From Planoprotostelium fungivorum (Eukaryota; Evosea; Variosea; Cavosteliida; Cavosteliaceae): a stretch of DNA of 64,000 nt. Below are positions 1 to 10,716 of this stretch, piece after piece; position 1 is the first letter of the stretch, and each line of letters opens with the position of its first letter. The stretch spans positions 62,001 through 126,000 of the forward strand of contig MDYQ01000019.1 in assembly GCA_003024175.1 (NCBI GenBank). Direction: 5' to 3'. The notes below the pieces were generated by a model. That model worked only from the letters and a program-made list of their open reading frames with translations, searched no databases and was not told the origin of the DNA. The position numbers and the translations under genes were made by a program.

Positions 1-1074
1 CGACGAGACGAACATCGTGTTGGACGAGACGTTGAGCATTGGAAAGAAGACGACGGTGTATCGCACCATTTGGGGTGTCACTGTGACGGCCGTCAAGATG
101 GAAGACGCTGATGATGCCGATTTGTCTCGTGAGATGGCCCGTCTGAAGGTATGGTATCATGCATGTCGCGATCGTGATCGTGATGGTGATCGTGTAATCG
201 TGATGTGACCGTGTGATGATGATGACGTTGATCAGGAACTCCATCACATTCGCATCGTTCAGTATCTCGGTGCATTCAAGAGAGAAAATCGATTGGGTCT
301 ATTACTCGAATTCATGCCCTGCGGAAACCTCCACACGGTGCGTACTCCCGAGTCAAAATTCCCCTGACTTTTCCACAGTGGACGAAAACGAAAGTCATGT
401 ACCGCGGTGATATCCTCTCCATGTGAGATCATCAGGAAATTTCATCTTAATTTCTGACACGAGAAAAGTGGAAGACAAGTCGCCGACGGCCTCGTTTACC
501 TCCACGCCTTAGAGTGGGTGCACGGTGCAATCTGCGCAGAGAACATCCTCTTAGCCTTGGGAGTGGGTCACGTGACCTCTCGAGCTTCCCTGACCTTCCC
601 ACAGAGCGGGGGGAACATGGTCGCAAAGATTTGCGACTTCGGCAGCATGGTCAGGCCGGGAGGAAAAGCTGAAGCCTTGTGTGATGCACCGGAAGTGAAA
701 GACTCGAAGAAGGTGGAGAAGGGAACGGATGTCTTCTGCTTGGCCGTCGTCATCATGTGGGTACACGTCATGCGACGTAAGAGTGACGTCAGCAGGGATA
801 TGACACATCCCATCAAGTGCTCGACGTCTCTGAAGGTGAGAGGAGATGGAGGAGGAGGATGACTGACTCGTTGTAGACGATAGAAGATGCAGAGAAGAGG
901 ACGTTGCCCGATGATATCGATGAGCTGATGGACAGATGGTGATGCAGATGAAAATATGAGTGTTGACTACTTTACAGTTGGAGACCGAAGCCTAGAGATC
1001 GACCCACGGCAGTGGAGGTGTACCGCGCTCTCGAAGCGTACAAGCATGAACCCATGTCCATGAGTGGTTTCTGA
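1..1074 (+). CDS. Protein kinase-like (probable pseudokinase), 5' truncated
   Basis: This is the C-terminal part of a kinase-fold protein; its start lies outside the window. In-frame exons give a degenerate glycine loop (IGKKTTVYR), the beta-3 lysine (TAVKMED), a helix-C glutamate (ELHHIRIVQYLGAF), then VADGLVYLHALEWVHG. The catalytic loop reads HGAICAENIL where active kinases have HRDLKPEN, so the catalytic aspartate and lysine are replaced. DFG is intact (KICDFGSMV), followed by DAPEV and a DVFCLAVVIM helix. The last exon matches the usual C-lobe end (CWRPKPRDRPTAVEVY) and stops at 1072-1074. Introns are short (149-235; 939-977). Conserved fold with a lost HRD aspartate suggests a regulatory pseudokinase of TKL/MAP3K type; that function is inference. 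Confidence 0.75.
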
Positions 1075-1306
1075 AAGACGTCGATAAAAGAACTTCACGT
1101 GCCCTCATTAGAGGCCTTGTACGACCAAGGCAGGTTCTCCGAAAAGTAACCAAAGGATTATTGCCATTCAGCTAACGGGAGGTCGTTCACTCGGTGAATT
1201 GCGCACTAGGAAGTTTGGTTCGGTTTGCCTTGTGACCATTTACGGTCTACAATGCTTCGGAATTCTTGAGGCGAATAAATTCTCCTCTTCCATCATCTGA
1301 TCAGAG

Positions 1307-3876
1307 ATGAGCGGTAAGAAGGGGAAATCCAAGAAGGAAGAGGTCCTGGACCAAGTCAAGGACATCCTTCAAGGTTTAATTCTTGCAGACAGCTTCGACA
1401 ACAAGTTTGCACCCATCACGAAAGATGCACCCAGGGTGATCGTAAACCATCTTTGAGAGACTGAATGATCTAGTGTTTACTCCCTCTGATGAACATTCCG
1501 TTGATCGAGTACACTCTCGAGTTTCTCGCTTCAGTCGGTGTCCAACAGATTTTCATCTTATGCTGCGCTCACGCCGATAAGATTCAACAATACATCAGGT
1601 GACCATCTCGATCCATTCACAGATCACCTCCTATGAATCTCATCTCCTCTCCGTTAACTCTCTTGTAGCAACAGCCGTTGGTCTAGACCGGGTGTGGTTA
1701 CGGTAGAATGTGTCGTGTCCAGCGATTGCAGCAATGTAGGAGAGGCTCTCCGAGAAATCTATACCATGGAGAAGATCACAAACGACTTCATCTTGGTCCC
1801 CGGCGATCTCGTTTCGAACATGAATCTCGACCATGTCATCGCCAGACACAAGTGATTCCATCTCTATTGAATCTTTCCACTCATGAGAGATCGCAGGGCG
1901 AGAAGACAGAAAGAAGACAAGGCGTGCATCATGACGACCGTTTTGAAGAAGGCACCTCCCGATCATCGCTCGAGGTGACGATATCATCTCCGTCTCCATC
2001 ATCTCATCCATCTCAGATCCCTCCAAGAGGACGTCGTCGTAGGTATCGACGAGAAGAGTTCGAGGTTGGTCTACTTTGACGATGACAAAGAGTCCAAGGA
2101 GTTGAAAGTTGATCTCACCGTCTTCGAGGATCTATCAGAAGTCACATTCCGAAACGATCTCATCGACTGTCGCATCGATGTGTGCTCTCCAGAGGTGATG
2201 ATGATGTGATGGCGAGGAGTTGTAGATTGACACGATCCAGGTTTTAATCGAATTTACGGATAATTTCGACTGGCAGGACCTGAGACAAGACTTCATGAGA
2301 GGAATTCTGACGTCAGAGATCAGACAGTCCACCATCTACACTCACGTTATCTCTGGTGAATACGCCGCCAGAGTACGTACGTACGGTGCGTACGATGTCA
2401 TCAGCCAGGAGATCATCCATCGTTGGGCTTACCCCTTCGTCCCCGACAACAACTTTTTGAGCGATACGACTTACACGTATCATCGCAATGGTCGATACTT
2501 TGAAAAAGATGTCAAATTGTCCAGGTGATTCATTCTTCCACGAATCCATTTTATTTCATTTTATTGTTTACCGAGGCAGGTGGTCACACATCCACCCCGA
2601 TACGATGATCGGAGAGGGTAGTTCAGTGGGTGATGAGACACACATCAGAGGTTCAATCATCGGTAGAAACTGCACCATCGGTAGAAACGTCCAGATCGTC
2701 AACAGTTACGTCTGGGACGATGTCGTCATAGAGGACAACTGTGTCATACACCACGCCATCCTGGCCAATTACTCAAAGTGTTATCCTTCCACCGTTCTAC
2801 ACCACGGATGCATCCTGTCATTCAATGTGATGACGTCATCGTTACGTTTCGTTACGTCTGACCGTGGCAGGTACACGTCGGACCTTCCATCGAAATTTCG
2901 GCGCACACGGTACTGGTCAACGAGCAGAGGGGTAAGTCAACGCACGAGATCGAACTGGGCTCCATGGGTTCCGGTTTTTCCTGGAAATCCCCCGATTCCG
3001 CCCCCAGTGGGCTCGCTTCACTTCGCAGCAGCCGGGCCATATTGCCGAAACAAGAGGACGATGACACGAGAAGAGAGTACGATGATCTATTCACGAGTGG
3101 AGAGGCTGAAGTGGTCGACGAGCAAGAGAGTGAGTCGTGATCAAGACCATCATCAGCATCATCACGATCATGATCATGGGAGCATGACGATGAAGAGACT
3201 GATGAGGATACAGAGTTCCAATCTGAAGCTCACGACATCATCAGCAGCGGCATCTTAGAGGACATATCCATCGACAACATCGTCCTCCAACTCAAAGGAA
3301 GAAAGTTTGCCTACAACGCCTCCTTTGCCGATTGTGAGTCCACTCTCTCTCCCTCTCTCACCATCGGCAGGCGTCGTTCTCATTCTCCACACCTTCTTGG
3401 AGCTTCACAAGACTCTCAAAGGTAACGCACTCTTGGCCGCCGTCAACAAGGTGACACCCGCACGTCTATCGTGACGCTCATGATGACGTCAGACGGTGGA
3501 GAAGTACAAGGAGCTGTTTGAAAAGTTTATCAACAACGACGAGGAGAGAGTCGAGCTTCTGTTCGGCCTGCAAGATTTCAGCGAGAAGCCGACGACGCCG
3601 GCAGAATTTAAGAGTCCGGCCGTCTATCCCATGTTAGTGAAGGCTCTGTATGATGCAGAGATTGTTGATGAGGGCAACATCGAGCAGTGGGTGTCTGAAA
3701 ATGAAGAGGGTGACCCCACCGTTGCACTGGTGAGACAGACGCGGACACGATCATCAATGTCTTCGATCGGGATGAGATGATTGACGATGGTGCAGGCACG
3801 CCCTTTCATCGAATGGCTGCAACAAGCGGAAGAGGAGGATGAAGACGAAGAAGATGGATCTGAAGAAGATGAATAA
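1307..3876 (+). CDS. EIF2B5: Translation initiation factor eIF-2B subunit epsilon
   Basis: Catalytic subunit of the eIF2B guanine-exchange factor, which recharges eIF2 with GTP for initiator-tRNA delivery in the cytosol. The first exon starts MSGKKGKSKKEE and enters the nucleotidyltransferase-like domain (ILADSFDNKF, LMNIPLIEYTLEFL). The middle exons carry left-handed beta-helix hexapeptide repeats (IGEGSSVGDETHIRGSIIGR, then NCTIGRNVQI). The C-terminal W2/HEAT domain is clear (FLELHKTLKGNALLAAVNK, FIEWLQQAEEEDEDEE) and ends in the acidic tail typical of the family, which contacts eIF2. About a dozen short introns interrupt it; one near 2191-2240 carries a half-copy of the GTTGTAGAT intron motif. 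ATG at 1307 is chosen because it opens the conserved N-terminus. Confidence 0.93.
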
Positions 3877-3979
3877 ACGAGATCGGCTTCTATTCTCCGT
3901 GCTGTGTGCTTCCTGATGATGCCAGAGAGGACTTCCTCAAAGATGGATGGATCGTTTCCACGATGTGTGATGATCTCTT

Positions 3980-4476
3980 CTACGCGTAATAGTTGTCTGG
4001 AAAGCATGCGACCGCAGAGATGAGAGTGAGGATGATGGCAACGAGAGCTGCCCCCCAAGATGTAAAAATGCATGCAAAGATGTGACCTGGTTTCCCCGGG
4101 GATGTGTTTGAAAAGGCACCGTTCTGTGGGCCTCTCATGCTCATCGACTTGTGGACTGCTTCTAATTCGGACAGAACACATTGTTTAAAGGAAGACTCTC
4201 TGGTGTCAATCTCCCCCAGTTCTGTCGGTGCTCTCTTATCCTTTCTCGAGAAGACCAAGTGATTGCAGCCGGCAGACATACATTCATAAATGCATGGACG
4301 GTCAGATTGGCAGGCGGGTTCACATAGACTCCACTTGTTTGTGTAATCTCGCTGTGCCAAGTGAGAAGACACATCCACCAAGTCCATCTCACCTCATAAA
4401 TGTCCCGGCTCTGCGCGAGAACCAAAGCAATGAAAAGGATCAATAAGTAGATAGACGTGCGTGTGTTGTGTGGCAT
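3980..4476 (-). CDS. Small secreted/type I membrane Cys-rich protein
   Basis: Two exons (4393-4476 and 3980-4351) are joined by a 41-nt GT-AG intron in phase 0. The product has about 150 residues. It begins with a signal peptide (MPHNTRTSIYLLILFIALVL, then AQSRD). A short Cys-rich ectodomain follows, with five cysteines in 23 residues (LCEPACQSDRPCIYECMSAG, then CNH), and near the C-terminus a single hydrophobic span (HIFACIFTSWGAALVAIILT). The tail is only CFPDNYYA. I do not recognise the family. The layout suggests a small cell-surface or endomembrane protein. The splice junction and signal peptide are good evidence for a real gene. Confidence 0.65.
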
Positions 4477-5173
4477 GATGAACGAGCGAGAGTACTTGAA
4501 TTTGGATGTCTTCCAACTGTCTTGGAAGAGGAAGTTTGAACGTGAGTTTCCAGGACCGTCGGCCTAGGTGTCGCAGTAGTGCTGCAGAAAGCAGGAGGCG
4601 GAGGGTGCTAGACGTGCGCTGGCTGGGCCTGCGGCGTGAAAATGCTTGACCAAGAGAGGGGTTTGCGTCGTATTTTCTTCTCAGATTGGCGGCTTTTCGA
4701 TGGCTTTTCAACGCGAACGTTGCAGGGCAACGAGTAATGAAACACTGAAGGCCACAAAGGGGCAGATGATACCGCTGGTGCTATCGTTTCGTTTATTCGT
4801 CGAGTCTTTCGATGATGATGTTGAGATGATGCTGTTGCCCCAGGTTTGCGTGAGCAAGTAATTTGATGGCCGGTCTATCTCTTTCGTGTTAGAACGGATG
4901 TCTTTGTGGAAGATGCCCGATCGAGGTGAATTCCAAGAATCGGACCACAGATGTTGAGTGCGTCTCATACGCAGGATGGGGGCCTCGAACGTCGGTGATG
5001 TGGAAACAATTCGTGTTGAGATTGTGAACGCATTCCTGCGTCAATACGCGATTAGCCATCGCAAGTTTAGTCCCCCTCGTCACCCGTCGACCACAACACC
5101 AACAACAGACGTGACACCACGTGTGAAGACGTTGAGAATCACTGAAGGCTCAACAGTCACCGGACGGGTGTAA
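4475..5173 (+). other. Possible small spliced gene(s), unresolved
   Basis: This part of the 1.2-kb gap between the small membrane protein and the sedolisin holds exon-like pieces but no model I trust. An ATG at 4475 overlaps the divergent start codon of the minus-strand neighbour and opens a short frame (MMNEREYLNLDVFQLSWKRK) that reaches a good GTGAG donor. Another open stretch near 4700-4851 (FRLFVESFDDDVEMMLLPQ) ends at a possible donor. A third runs to a stop at 5173 (VGDVETIRVEIVNAFLRQYA). Their phases do not join cleanly into one protein. RNA data would be needed to settle it. Confidence 0.25.
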
Positions 5174-5681
5174 TTGTTTTGATATCAATCATCGCTTTGT
5201 TATCCAACTACCACAGCCATCACGAGAAGGCTCAACGACCGGCTATGCACAGGCCCACATTCAAACGGTGATCTTTCTTCTAAGGTGGTCTTGACTCACA
5301 TCCTGTCTTCACGCCTGAGCTCTGCGGATAATAATCTTGCGCCAGATATCATTCATCGAGGTACTGCCCTCGATGATCGCGCGACTGCCCGCTTTTGAAT
5401 TCCGCTCCCGTCAGCATTTGGTGGCGCACAATGGTGGTAGATGTTCATTTTATCATATTTCTGTGTCCTATAACACCCCAAAGTCCTGGCTCATTTGTTC
5501 GCTTCAGTCACCGACGCCATTTAATCGTGGGTCCACCCGTATTTTATTGTAATGTAGATGAAAACTCATCAAGACGCCAGACCGTGGCAGGTCATAGAGA
5601 TTCTGATGCCCCTCTGACTCAACCCTGGTTTGAGCGTAGACACATTCATTATATTACCAAACCAACAGGGACAACGACACG
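5174..5681. other. Upstream region of the sedolisin gene, nothing recognised
   Basis: About 500 bp without convincing coding signal. Open frames here are short, start on non-ATG codons and show no conserved motif. It presumably holds the promoter and 5' leader of the sedolisin gene; I see no clear TATA box. Confidence 0.5.
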
Positions 5682-7051
5682 ATGAACCGACTCAAACTCC
5701 TCATCCTCTTCATCTGTGCCTGCCTCGTGGCCTCTGATGTCACCTTTGAGCACGGAAGGCTGTTCCCTAGACTCCTGTCTGCAGACCAGATCGAACAGAT
5801 CATCCAGAGAGATCTCAACTTCACCCTCGGTCTGCTGGGCCTGACGAGGAAGAGAGCTGGATCCGCTCAGGTTCTCACTCCTTCCGTCTTAAGATCCATC
5901 TACAATGTGCCCGGTGGTGCCCAAGCTGGTGCGGGACAGACCGTCGCCATCGTCGTGGCTTACGGTGCTTCGACTGCCGAGAGAGACCTGGCCACATACA
6001 GCAACAGATACAGCTTACCATCTTGCACGACCGCCAACGGTTGCTTCAAGAAAGTGGACCAGAACGGAGGTAGCAGCATCCCACCCGATGACACGTCTGC
6101 CAATGGAGGGTGAGCTCCACATCATCCATCGACTCATCTTCTAATCATCCATCCAGATGGTCCCTCGAAACCAACTTGGACGTTCAGACCATACATTCCA
6201 TAGCCCCACAAGCCAAGATCGTCCTCGTGTGCGCCAACAGTGCCGGCAGCGACCTCTACACTGCCGTCAAGACCGCAGCCAGCATGGCCTCCATCGTGTC
6301 CATGAGCTGGGGAGGATCAGAGGGCTCCAGCGTCTACACTACACCCGAGAACATCTTCACGACTGGCCACACGAACGGTGTCACCTTCTACGCCGCCACC
6401 GGTGATGATGGCAACAACGCCGGCTACCCCGCCACATCCCCCAACGTCATCGCCGTGGGAGGCACGACCACCTACACCAACACCGACGGATCCCTCTCCT
6501 CTGAATCGGCCTGGTCTGGTAGTGCCGGTGGCTGCAGCTCGGTCTACACGATGAACAGCGCCCAGAAGAAGAACAGCCAGGCCGTCAGTCTGTGTGGATC
6601 AAAGAGAGCCACCCCCGATATCTCGTACGATGGAGACCCGAACTCTGGTGTCGCCGTAGCTTACAACGGAAGCTGGTACCAAGTTGGAGGTACTTCTCTA
6701 TCCACACCCATCGCTTCCGGTCGATCTGCCGCCGTCAGGGCTGCCAACGGTGGCTCACCTTACGATGCCGCGTATTTTTACGGTAGCACGCCCTCTTACC
6801 GTGACGTGACGACGGGAAAGAACACGAACTACAACGCGGGAACGGGCTACGACCTCACAACTGGATTGGGTGTGTGGGTAAGCCAGGCAAGCTCTGCAAC
6901 TACCACGAGCGCCACCACAAGCGCCACTCCATCTACAACGAGGACGACCACGAGCGCCACTCCATCTACAACGAGGGCGACCACCAGCACAACTCGTGCG
7001 TCCACAACTTCGGCCACACCGACTCAGTGCACCGGACTGTTGTGTCTGTAA
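5682..7051 (+). CDS. Sedolisin (peptidase S53), secreted, Ser/Thr-rich tail
   Basis: Serine-carboxyl endopeptidase of the sedolisin family, active at acidic pH in known members and probably working in food vacuoles or outside the cell. A signal peptide (LKLLILFICACLVASDV) is followed by a short pro-region and the catalytic domain. The Glu/Asp pair is in WSLETNLDVQ, just after the single 47-nt intron (6110-6156). The oxyanion-side region reads SMSWGGSEGS and YAATGDDGNNAGYPATSP. The serine motif is GGTSLSTPIASG. The C-terminal calcium-site region (YNAGTGYDLTTGLG) is present. It ends in a repetitive Thr/Ser/Ala linker and a short Cys-containing end (TQCTGLLCL). The propeptide looks much shorter than in tripeptidyl-peptidase-type sedolisins, more like the bacterial/slime-mould physarolisin type. 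Confidence 0.9.
6888..7020 (+). repeat. Coding tandem repeat, Thr/Ser-rich stalk of sedolisin
   Basis: Imperfect tandem copies of a 30-36 bp unit encode ATPSTTRTTTS-like blocks. Two copies carry the string ATCTACAACGA (6931-6941 and 6964-6974), the same as the left arm of the intron palindrome seen elsewhere. The encoded stalk is likely O-glycosylated. Confidence 0.7.
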
Positions 7052-7240
7052 AAAGAGAAGAACACATGAATGAATGAGAAATATGATGCATCTGGAGATT
7101 TATCTGTCCATAAAGTGGAATCGTCGCATGAGACGATTGTGTCTCTCGTATTGATCGTTTGTGATGCGATCGTCGAGGTGTGCTGTCTTCTTTGTTCGTT
7201 CGGCTGACGTTTCGACGAGCTGTAGATGAATGAGGATACA

Positions 7241-7567
7241 TTACGAAGGCACCCGCACCTCTCCCTCTCTAACGACATATGTCTTCACTTCGCCGTCTGT
7301 CTTTTCTCTCAACAGGTGTCTTGGCATGTACATCGATCGAACAAAGTCCAACCTCTGATTACCATCTGTTTGAGGAATGAGTGAAAGATGAGACGTACGT
7401 TTACCTTCTATTAATTTGGCCAACTCTTGGCCTTGTGCTCCTCGGTTAGCTCGAAATGATGTTCGAATCAGATCAACTTGCGTCTTTCTCTGAGGAATTG
7501 ATGGGTTATATCTGGCGGCTCGAATGAGCTGCTTATATAACCCTATCACGCTCTGTTGGGTTTGCAT
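7241..7567 (-). CDS. LYR-motif (Complex1_LYR) small mitochondrial protein
   Basis: LYR proteins are small adaptors that act in mitochondrial iron-sulfur delivery and respiratory-complex assembly. The first exon gives MQTQQSVIGLYKQLIRAARY, an LYR-type motif (LYKQLIRAAR), followed by the family's second helix region (LIRTSFRANRGAQ). Removing a 39-nt in-frame intron gives LIEDGNQRLDFVRSMYMPRH and a protein of about 95 residues, normal for the family. The exact paralogue (LYRM1, 2, 4, 7 or 9 type) cannot be told by eye. It is divergent from the small gene at 7650, with 82 bp between start codons. Confidence 0.7.
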   Translation of the reverse strand: MQTQQSVIGLYKQLIRAARYNPSIPQRKTQVDLIRTSFRANRGAQGQELAKLIEGKRTSHLSLIPQTDGNQRLDFVRSMYMPRHLLREKTDGEVKTYVVREGEVRVPS

Positions 7568-7649
7568 GATGTCGGTGTGATGTAGTCACGTGATCCCGAA
7601 GGCTCGTTGTTTGTCACGAAAGCCCAATCATCAGATCACATCACCAATC

Positions 7650-7925
7650 ATGTCATCCAAGAAGACAACACCTAAGAAGGTAGAGCAGAAGTCAAGCTTC
7701 CTCTCCAAGCTGAGCATTCTGAGCCCATTTGGAAACCCAATCACGAGAACAGCATACATTTTTGTGGGGTTTGCTGTCTTTGGACAGTTATGCAGCTACA
7801 TCGATCAGTTAACCTACGAATACATTCGATCAGACTACTTCTTCAAACTGCTTCCCAGAATGTACGTTGAGCCCGCAGGACAAGAACTGATGAGAATGTT
7901 CAACAGTCAAGCAGGAGGTAGATAG
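7650..7925 (+). CDS. Small single-span membrane protein, unknown family
   Basis: A 91-residue frame starts at ATG 7650 (MSSKKTTPKKVEQKSSFLSK). It has a basic N-terminus, one hydrophobic segment (TAYIFVGFAVFGQLCSYI) and a polar C-terminus ending at TAG 7923-7925. Basic leader plus one TM and the divergent LYR neighbour hint at a mitochondrial inner-membrane role, which is inference only. A GTAGATAG string just before the stop could instead be an intron donor, giving a slightly longer tail through an acceptor near 7971. I do not recognise the family. Confidence 0.55.
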   Translation: MSSKKTTPKKVEQKSSFLSKLSILSPFGNPITRTAYIFVGFAVFGQLCSYIDQLTYEYIRSDYFFKLLPRMYVEPAGQELMRMFNSQAGGR

Positions 7926-8108
7926 GTGAGAGTTCATTCGTATCACGAGACAACTCATTTTGACACGCTCTAGATGATTCGAGTGTGATCGATCGAACGA
8001 AATAAAAAACTTAAAAAACTCTTTCTTCCACCACACATAACTTGTCTTTTGAGCGTGTGAAAGAGTGAGTATATCCTGTGAATTTTAGACGTCTGTTTTG
8101 TTTCAGCC

Positions 8109-8339
8109 ATGGAAATAGAACCGAAAACGACCAATCGAGCCGCTCGTTCCCAGGGCATCGACCTCTTCAGAAGAAAGGTAGATAAAAGAGACTGTCCTTG
8201 ACTTGCGCATCGATAAAGAAAGACAAAGGAGTCTCACCTTCCCGATTCAGCAGAAGCGGAGTCCTTCAGTGTGACGGTGCTCCACCTTTGTAACATAATT
8301 GGCCATGCTGTCGACAATAAAAGAGGAGGAATGCGATGA
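8109..8339 (+). CDS. Possible two-exon small protein
   Basis: ATG 8109 opens MEIEPKTTNRAARSQGIDLF, reaching a GTAGA donor. Skipping about 47 nt to an AAAG acceptor keeps the frame open for another 38 codons to TGA 8337-8339. An AATAAA string at about 8316 would be an odd internal poly(A) signal, so the second exon may be wrong. There is no homology I can name. The remainder of the gap 7926-8446 is 3' and 5' flank with nothing recognised. Confidence 0.3.
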
Positions 8340-8446
8340 ACGGGCGAAAAGTGGGTGGATGATAGGGCGACTCATAGCTGTCGACTACAGCCATGGAGAA
8401 TCCCACGAGACCCACAGATATCATTTATTTTTGAGAGGGACAACAA

Positions 8447-9413
8447 ATGGAGGGCTTCGCCAACGTTATGGATCCTAGGCCTTTGAAAACGAGCCGAAAG
8501 AGAGCCGCCACGATGGAATTCTGGAGCGCGAGGGAAGAGGTCAAGGCCATCAAGAATGAGGTACCCTGTCAGCAGTTCAGCTACAATGGAGGTATCTCCA
8601 TGACGGAGTCTCTTTTCAGTGACTTCAAGCCCCTTCAATTCGATGAGTTAGAGCTGCTCGCCCTTCATACTCCTTTGGACGATTATTACGGATGGTTCGA
8701 CAGCTGCGACAGCAACCTCAGCAGCAGGACTTCGAGTCCTATCGACTTCTCAGGAGTATGCTCAGACCAGCTGAGTGGCCAGATCACACCCAATGTTTCG
8801 GGGGACTTGGCAATCACATTTGTTCAAGATGATAAGACCGGCAACACACCACAGCACGCCAACATACAACCGAAAGAGAAGGCCCCATCGTCCGTGGACT
8901 CAACCATCAATCCAACGAAGACATTCTTTCGTTTGCAACACCAGCCACAGCCGGTCCAACGGAAGAGCTACTCCTCAGAATCAAGATATGTCAACCCCAA
9001 CCCTGTCCTCATAGGTCGACCCGAATGTGGCTCGAAGAAGATCACATCTGGTAGGGTGTCATGCTCTCTCTTCTGTCAGACGACCGCAGTGAAGGAGAAC
9101 ATGCTCGAGCCCGCCTCACCCGGTGGTTTGGTGCAGGACGTGGACATGAAGTCCCTCGCTACTCCAAGATTCATCTTGAAGGTGAGTTCAACACTTCATC
9201 TGTCCATAGATAGGTTTGACTCTGAAACAGATACTCGAGAATTCTTCTGGACAAGAGTTCCGTTTGAAGTTCGACATCACGTATGAGACAGAAGATGGAG
9301 CGACTCACACAGAGGTAGTCATCTCTAATCCCTTCTCTGTCCGTTCCAACGTAAGAGCGAAGAGGTCTGCCGATGGTTCATCATGCAGAGTGAATAAATA
9401 TGAGTGTTTGTAA
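8447..9413 (+). CDS. Uncharacterised protein, possible transcriptional regulator
   Basis: Two exons (8447-9181 and 9231-9413) are joined at a 49-nt intron. The start MEGFANVMDPRPLKTSRKRA has a nuclear-localisation-like KTSRKRA patch. The middle is low-complexity and rich in Ser, Gln and Pro with an acidic/aromatic patch (LALHTPLDDYYGWFDS) that could be an activation region. The second exon encodes a compact beta-rich block (EFRLKFDITYETEDG, VVISNPFSVRSN) resembling the end of an immunoglobulin-fold DNA-binding domain, but I cannot assign it to a family. The nuclear role is inference. Confidence 0.55.
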
Positions 9414-9477
9414 CATGGTCCGCGCTTCATTCGCTCGCAATGATGGAGAAGAGTAAGAATAGAATTTATTTACGACA

Positions 9478-10595
9478 TCAACTAGTGGGAGGAGGTGCCA
9501 CGGTGGGAGCAGTGATGAATGTGGTCGAAGAGGTAAAGGAGGTGGAAGCATGTGTCGCTTGAGATGATGTCGTCGTTGCACCACCGCCATTGTTGTTGTT
9601 GCCACCCTTTCCCAGGTTATCAAAGACACCGGTCTTCCACAAGAGAAGGAGGACCACGAGTAAGACGATGATCTGATGGAATGTCATCCCGATGCATCAT
9701 CATCGAGACATGGGATGGTCACTCACCAGTATGGTGATACCGATGCAGATCTTCATCTTCAAATTCTTCCACCAGAATTTGTTCTTCACTTCTCTCGACT
9801 TGAATTGGAAGGTGGTGGCAGAGTCCTGAAGCTCCTGCGTCTTGTCCACTAAAGTCTCGATCCTGTGTGGGTGAGACCTCTGAAATGTAGACAGCGAGAC
9901 TCACTTCTCTCCACGAGCGAGGACCTTGTCGACGTTCTCGATCATGACGTTCTTCACGTCGTTGACTTGGCTTCTGAGCTTTCCGGTCTTATCAGAGAGG
10001 GTCGAATCGTTGTAGAAGCTCTGTTGGAGGATGAGAATGTGAGATGATGGAGGAATGGGATGCTCACGGTCTGTTCTTTGATGATGCGAGAGAGGGGAGG
10101 GATCTCGTTCGCGCTATAGACCTCTTGTGGGTAGTTGGCTGGTCACCGTCAATGATACGAATCGATCGAGACACGAACAGAAATGTCTCTCGACACACCT
10201 TTCACTTTGCTGATGAGATCGTATAATAGAGTGTAAGGTCCCTTGAAACCTGTTGACGTTCAGAATGATTGGATGTTGAGGGACTCACCGGTGTTGCTGT
10301 CTGACATGCACATATAGATGATACCTCTCTCTACGACGAAGTGAAACATGAAGCTGCAATTTCATCAACAAAATGTTCATCCATATCGAAGCCACATTCT
10401 CCATCTCTTTGAAGACAAAGAGAGGAATCCAAATATTGAGACATACCCTTGATGCGCGTAAGACTTCTTCGTGTCCGTCTCAGAGGATATCTGCGTCAGT
10501 AATCTCTTTGCAACCTCCACAAAGTTGGAACCTGGAGACACCCATAGTGCCAGGATGGTCGTACCCCTCGCAATAAGAGTTCCGTCAATCGGCAT
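9478..10595 (-). CDS. VAMP7: VAMP7-type longin R-SNARE with a luminal tail
   Basis: R-SNARE for fusion of endosomal/lysosomal or secretory vesicles. The start is MPIDGTLIARGTTILALWVS. The longin domain continues across short introns (KSYAHQGFMFHFVVERGIIY, then TGFKGPYTLLYDLISK). The SNARE helix has the central arginine (VDKVLARGEKIETLVDKT) and is followed by FWWKNLKMKICIGI, which leads into the transmembrane anchor (ITILIIVLLVVLLLLW). Unusually the protein does not stop there. A tail of about 50 residues (KTGVFDNLGKGGNNNNGGG, then Thr/Ser/Ala/Pro) would face the lumen or outside. The gene ends 122 bp downstream of CWF19L1 on the same strand. Confidence 0.85.
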
Positions 10596-10716
10596 GATTG
10601 GCTGCTGCTGCTCTGATGTCGGAAAGGCGAAAAAACGCGAAAAACAGCGTGCCAGCATCATGTTACCAAGCACCCGATGTCTAGAACATACGTATAGACA
10701 ACACCGCCCTTCTTCT

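Noticed and set aside
1708-2079. Plus and minus frames of 120-130 codons inside the eIF2B-epsilon gene
   Set aside because: They are read-throughs across exon-intron boundaries; the spliced eIF2B frame explains the region.
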